The translations under genes were made by a program, and so were the position numbers. A DNA stretch of 33,304 bases from Candidatus Anaerostipes avistercoris (GTDB lineage: Bacteria; Bacillota; Clostridia; Lachnospirales; Lachnospiraceae), in the NCBI GenBank assembly GCA_019119895.1, contig DWWD01000025.1, positions 1 through 33,304 of the forward strand. Reading direction: 5' to 3'. How positions within the stretch are numbered: the stretch's first letter is position 1; each line of letters starts with the position of its first letter. Under the pieces are notes generated by a model. That model was not told the origin of the DNA, ran no database searches, and was given only the letters and a program-made list of their open reading frames with translations. Positions 33,203 to 33,304 of this stretch are shown piece by piece.

Positions 33203-33229
33203 GAAAACACTGGTGTTTCCAGCGTTTTC
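33203..33229. repeat. inverted repeat, GAAAACACTGG / CCAGCGTTTTC
   Basis: Eleven-base arms with one mismatch around the loop TGTTT. There is no T run, so it is not a plain terminator. It may be part of a structured RNA or the end of an element running beyond the window. Confidence 0.55.
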
Positions 33230-33248
33230 GCCACCTCGGTTTGGCCCT

Positions 33249-33295
33249 TTTCCCTCATTTTTTCCCTTGCGAGAAGAAATGAGGGAAACTTTTTT
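33249..33295 (+). terminator. strong plus-strand terminator with no gene upstream
   Basis: TTTCCCTCATTT (33249-33260) and AAATGAGGGAAA (33277-33288) form a perfect 12-base-pair stem with a 16-base loop, followed by CTTTTTT. The only plus-strand sequence before it in this gap is non-coding, so it may end a small RNA. Confidence 0.7.
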
Positions 33296-33304
33296 CAGGC
33301 CGTC

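Overview
The window looks like a low-to-mid GC Firmicute, most likely a gut Lachnospiraceae-type Clostridium relative. This is inferred from strong AGGAGG ribosome binding sites, TTGACA/TATAAT promoters often with an extended TGn -10, a CIRCE heat-shock operator, and the gene set: maltose PTS with a GH4 phospho-glucosidase, DUF6198, TspO/MBR, Lit/TIGR01906 and single-gene CrcB. No tRNA, rRNA, CRISPR array or complete insertion sequence was seen.

Layout. 1-1950: the 5' end of a GH4 6-phospho-alpha-glucosidase gene and the EIICB PTS transporter before it, with a clear promoter and a palindromic operator. 2030-3791: a periplasmic-type aryl-sulfate sulfotransferase gene cut by one in-frame TAG. 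3991-7359: an orphan ABC-class ATPase (COG3044 type), then a LysR regulator divergent from a YczE/DUF6198 membrane protein. 7380-16900: a defence island on the minus strand, a Wadjet-type anti-plasmid operon in the order regulator-jetD-jetA-jetB-jetC. Its first gene is an AlbA_2/HATPase/winged-helix protein whose promoter is buried in repeated ACGCGTGCGTTT-type operators. jetC carries one in-frame TAA in the coiled coil after the hinge. 16933-17067: a 44-residue orphan ORF with a strong ribosome binding site. 17224-20661: an ABC exporter and a GH13 alpha-glucosidase. 20841-24018: an operon for a C39-like cysteine protease, adenine deaminase and a NodB polysaccharide deacetylase. 24068-25987: TspO, YaaA and the lipoprotein transacylase candidate Lit. 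25988-30275: a DeoR regulator divergent from an operon of 2-hydroxyacid dehydrogenase, rhamnulose-1-phosphate aldolase and CrcB, then a second dehydrogenase with its own promoter. 30338-33304: a LysR regulator and a heat-shock unit (Hsp20 then a DnaJ-like protein) under CIRCE control, followed by a structured non-coding region running off the end.

How the genes work together. Two alpha-glucoside routes are present: phosphorylating uptake (PTS plus GH4) and non-phosphorylating hydrolysis (GH13). The jet genes form one overlapping unit predicted to give an SMC-like loop-extruding complex (JetABC) plus a TOPRIM nuclease (JetD). As read, the jetC stop removes half of the ATPase head, so the system is probably inactive unless the base is an assembly error or is bypassed. 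Several annotated starts were moved downstream to codons with a proper ribosome binding site. All functional names rest on motif recognition by eye, with no database search.
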